A DNA stretch of 64,000 nucleotides from Verrucomicrobiota bacterium (GTDB lineage Bacteria; Verrucomicrobiota; Verrucomicrobiia; Opitutales; UBA953): contig JAURJZ010000060.1 in NCBI GenBank assembly GCA_030831965.1, positions 1 through 64,000 on the forward strand. The letters are read 5' to 3'. Position numbers and translations under genes: made by a program. The notes beneath the pieces are model-generated. The model saw only the letters and a list, made by a program, of their open reading frames with translations, made no database searches and was not told the DNA's origin. Shown here piece after piece: positions 62,943 through 64,000 of the stretch (position 1 is the first letter of the stretch; the number at the start of each line of letters is the position of its first letter).

Positions 62943-64000
62943 ATGAACGACGACCGACGATTCGTCGCGCGCCACGTGGCCGCCCTGCCCAAGTCGGGCA
63001 TCCGCGACTTCTTCGCCATCGTCTCCCAGATGAGGGACGCCGTCTCGCTCGGCATCGGCGAGCCCGACTTCGTCACCCCCTTCTCCATCCGCGAGGCCGC
63101 CATGGCCGCCCTCGAGAAGGGCCGGACCTCCTACACCGACAACCGCGGCCTGCTCGCCCTCCGCGAGGAGATCAGCCGCTACGTCGCCCGCAACTACGGG
63201 CCCGAGTACCGCCCCGACGACGAGATCCTCGTCACCATCGGCGTCTCCGAGGCGCTCGACATCCTCCTGCGCGCCGTCCTCAACCCCGGCGACAAGGTCC
63301 TCTACCACGAGCCCTGCTACGTGTCGTACGCCCCCAGCGTCGCCCTCTGCCACGCCGTGCCCGTGCCCGTGCGCACCTCCGCCCGCGACGCCTGGGCCCT
63401 CGACCCCGCCGCCCTCCGCGCCGCCTGGCAACCCGGCTGCAAGGTCCTCGTCCTCAACTTCCCCACCAACCCCACCGGCGGCACCGCCGACCGGGCCAAG
63501 CTCGAGGCTATCGCCGCCTTCGCCGTCGAGAAGGACCTGCTCGTCGCCTCCGACGAGATCTACTCCGAGCTCACCTACGAGGGCGACCACGTCTCCATCG
63601 CCTCCCTGCCCGGGATGCGCGAGCGCACCGTCTTCCTCCACGGCTTCTCCAAGGCCTTCGCGATGACCGGCTTCCGCGTGGGCTACGCCTGCGGCCCCGC
63701 CGCCGTCATCGACGGCATGCTCAAGGTCCACCAGTACGCCATCATGTGCGCCCCCATCGTCAGCCAGGAGGCCGCCATCGAGGCCCTGCGCAACGGCCGC
63801 GACGCCATGCTGCACATGCGCGACAAGTACCGCGAGCGCCGCGACTTCATCGTCCGGCGCCTCAACGAGCTCGGCCTGCCCTGCCACCTCCCGCGCGGCG
63901 CCTTCTACGCCTTCCCGCGCGTCGACGTGACCGGCCTCGACTCCATGGCCTTCGCCCAGGGCCTGCTCCGCGAGCAGAAGGTCGCCATCGTCCCCGGCAC
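62943..64000 (+). CDS. Class I aminotransferase (3' end cut by window)
   Basis: At least 352 residues of a PLP-dependent aminotransferase of the PatA/YugH type. Motifs seen are SLGIGEPDFVTPFSIREAA, YTDNRGLLALREEISRYV, ITIGVSEALDILLRAVLNPGD, LVLNFPTNPTGGTADR, VASDEIYSELTYEGDH, and LHGFSKAFAMTGFRVGYACG with the PLP-binding Lys in SKAFAMTG. The last visible part (HLPRGAFYAFPRVDV, EQKVAIVPGT) belongs to the C-terminal domain, so only some 30-40 residues are missing. It follows the Lrp-type regulator by 19 bp. The substrate is probably an aspartate-, aromatic- or N-acetyl-LL-diaminopimelate-type amino acid. Confidence 0.9.
   Translation, partial: MNDDRRFVARHVAALPKSGIRDFFAIVSQMRDAVSLGIGEPDFVTPFSIREAAMAALEKGRTSYTDNRGLLALREEISRYVARNYGPEYRPDDEILVTIGVSEALDILLRAVLNPGDKVLYHEPCYVSYAPSVALCHAVPVPVRTSARDAWALDPAALRAAWQPGCKVLVLNFPTNPTGGTADRAKLEAIAAFAVEKDLLVASDEIYSELTYEGDHVSIASLPGMRERTVFLHGFSKAFAMTGFRVGYACGPAAVIDGMLKVHQYAIMCAPIVSQEAAIEALRNGRDAMLHMRDKYRERRDFIVRRLNELGLPCHLPRGAFYAFPRVDVTGLDSMAFAQGLLREQKVAIVPG

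Overview
The window looks like chromosomal DNA of a high-GC member of the Verrucomicrobiota, most likely Opitutales/Opitutaceae-like. This is inferred from three things: two PEP-CTERM surface proteins ending in the PEPSTYG-membrane-helix-Arg signature, a cluster of DUF1501/DUF1549/DUF1553 proteins with c-type haem motifs (typical of the Planctomycetes-Verrucomicrobia group), and very GC-rich coding DNA. No rRNA, tRNA, insertion sequence, phage or CRISPR array was seen. The DNA is densely coded and neighbouring genes often overlap by ATGA.

Layout. 1-5.1 kb (minus): membrane pyrophosphatase (cut by the window edge), a CPA2 antiporter, an McsA-like zinc protein and SurE. 5.1-6.8 kb: an orphan OppA lipoprotein. 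6.8-11.8 kb (minus): glnB behind a near-perfect sigma-54 promoter, then trpF-hemD-hemC and an acetate-type symporter with its small partner. 11.8-15.4 kb (minus): a GAF protein, an Uup-type ABC-F ATPase and ilvC with a strong terminator. 15.6-18.6 kb: obg, then a minus-strand group with an unknown membrane protein, RidA and an unknown exported protein. 18.6-20.7 kb (plus): a TolQ/TolR/TolA-like triad, followed by an 899-aa PEP-CTERM protein. 23.5-31.0 kb: a metallo-hydrolase, then the planctomycete-type cytochrome/DUF1501/DUF1549 cluster. 31.0-36.4 kb (minus): hflX, ispA, yhbY and a divergent uvrA. 36.7-50.0 kb (plus): a single 4426-aa autotransporter-repeat PEP-CTERM protein, about a fifth of the window. 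50.0-58.7 kb: a YvlD-like protein, an aspartate-type aminotransferase, a minus-strand group (FAH-family enzyme, ffh, SDR, HAD), a Tat-exported Gfo/Idh/MocA oxidoreductase, a DUF2238 protein, an unknown exported protein and aroK. 58.6-64 kb: aat, a small HTH protein with an AT-rich leader, nadA, an atypical Fur-family regulator, then DAHP synthase, an Lrp regulator and an aminotransferase cut by the window end.

How the genes fit together. Most are housekeeping: haem, tryptophan, branched-chain, aromatic and NAD biosynthesis, protein targeting, ribosome GTPases and DNA repair. The accessory content is at the cell envelope: two repeat-rich PEP-CTERM proteins, a Tol-like energy-transducing triad, and exported or membrane-bound cytochrome-like proteins. 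No exosortase is in the window, so sorting of the PEP-CTERM proteins must rely on genes elsewhere. The observations most worth following up are the modular giant surface protein, the Fur homologue that lacks the usual HHDH metal-binding motif and sits directly before the Fe-S enzyme gene nadA, and the membrane cytochrome/LRR protein joined to the DUF1501 gene.
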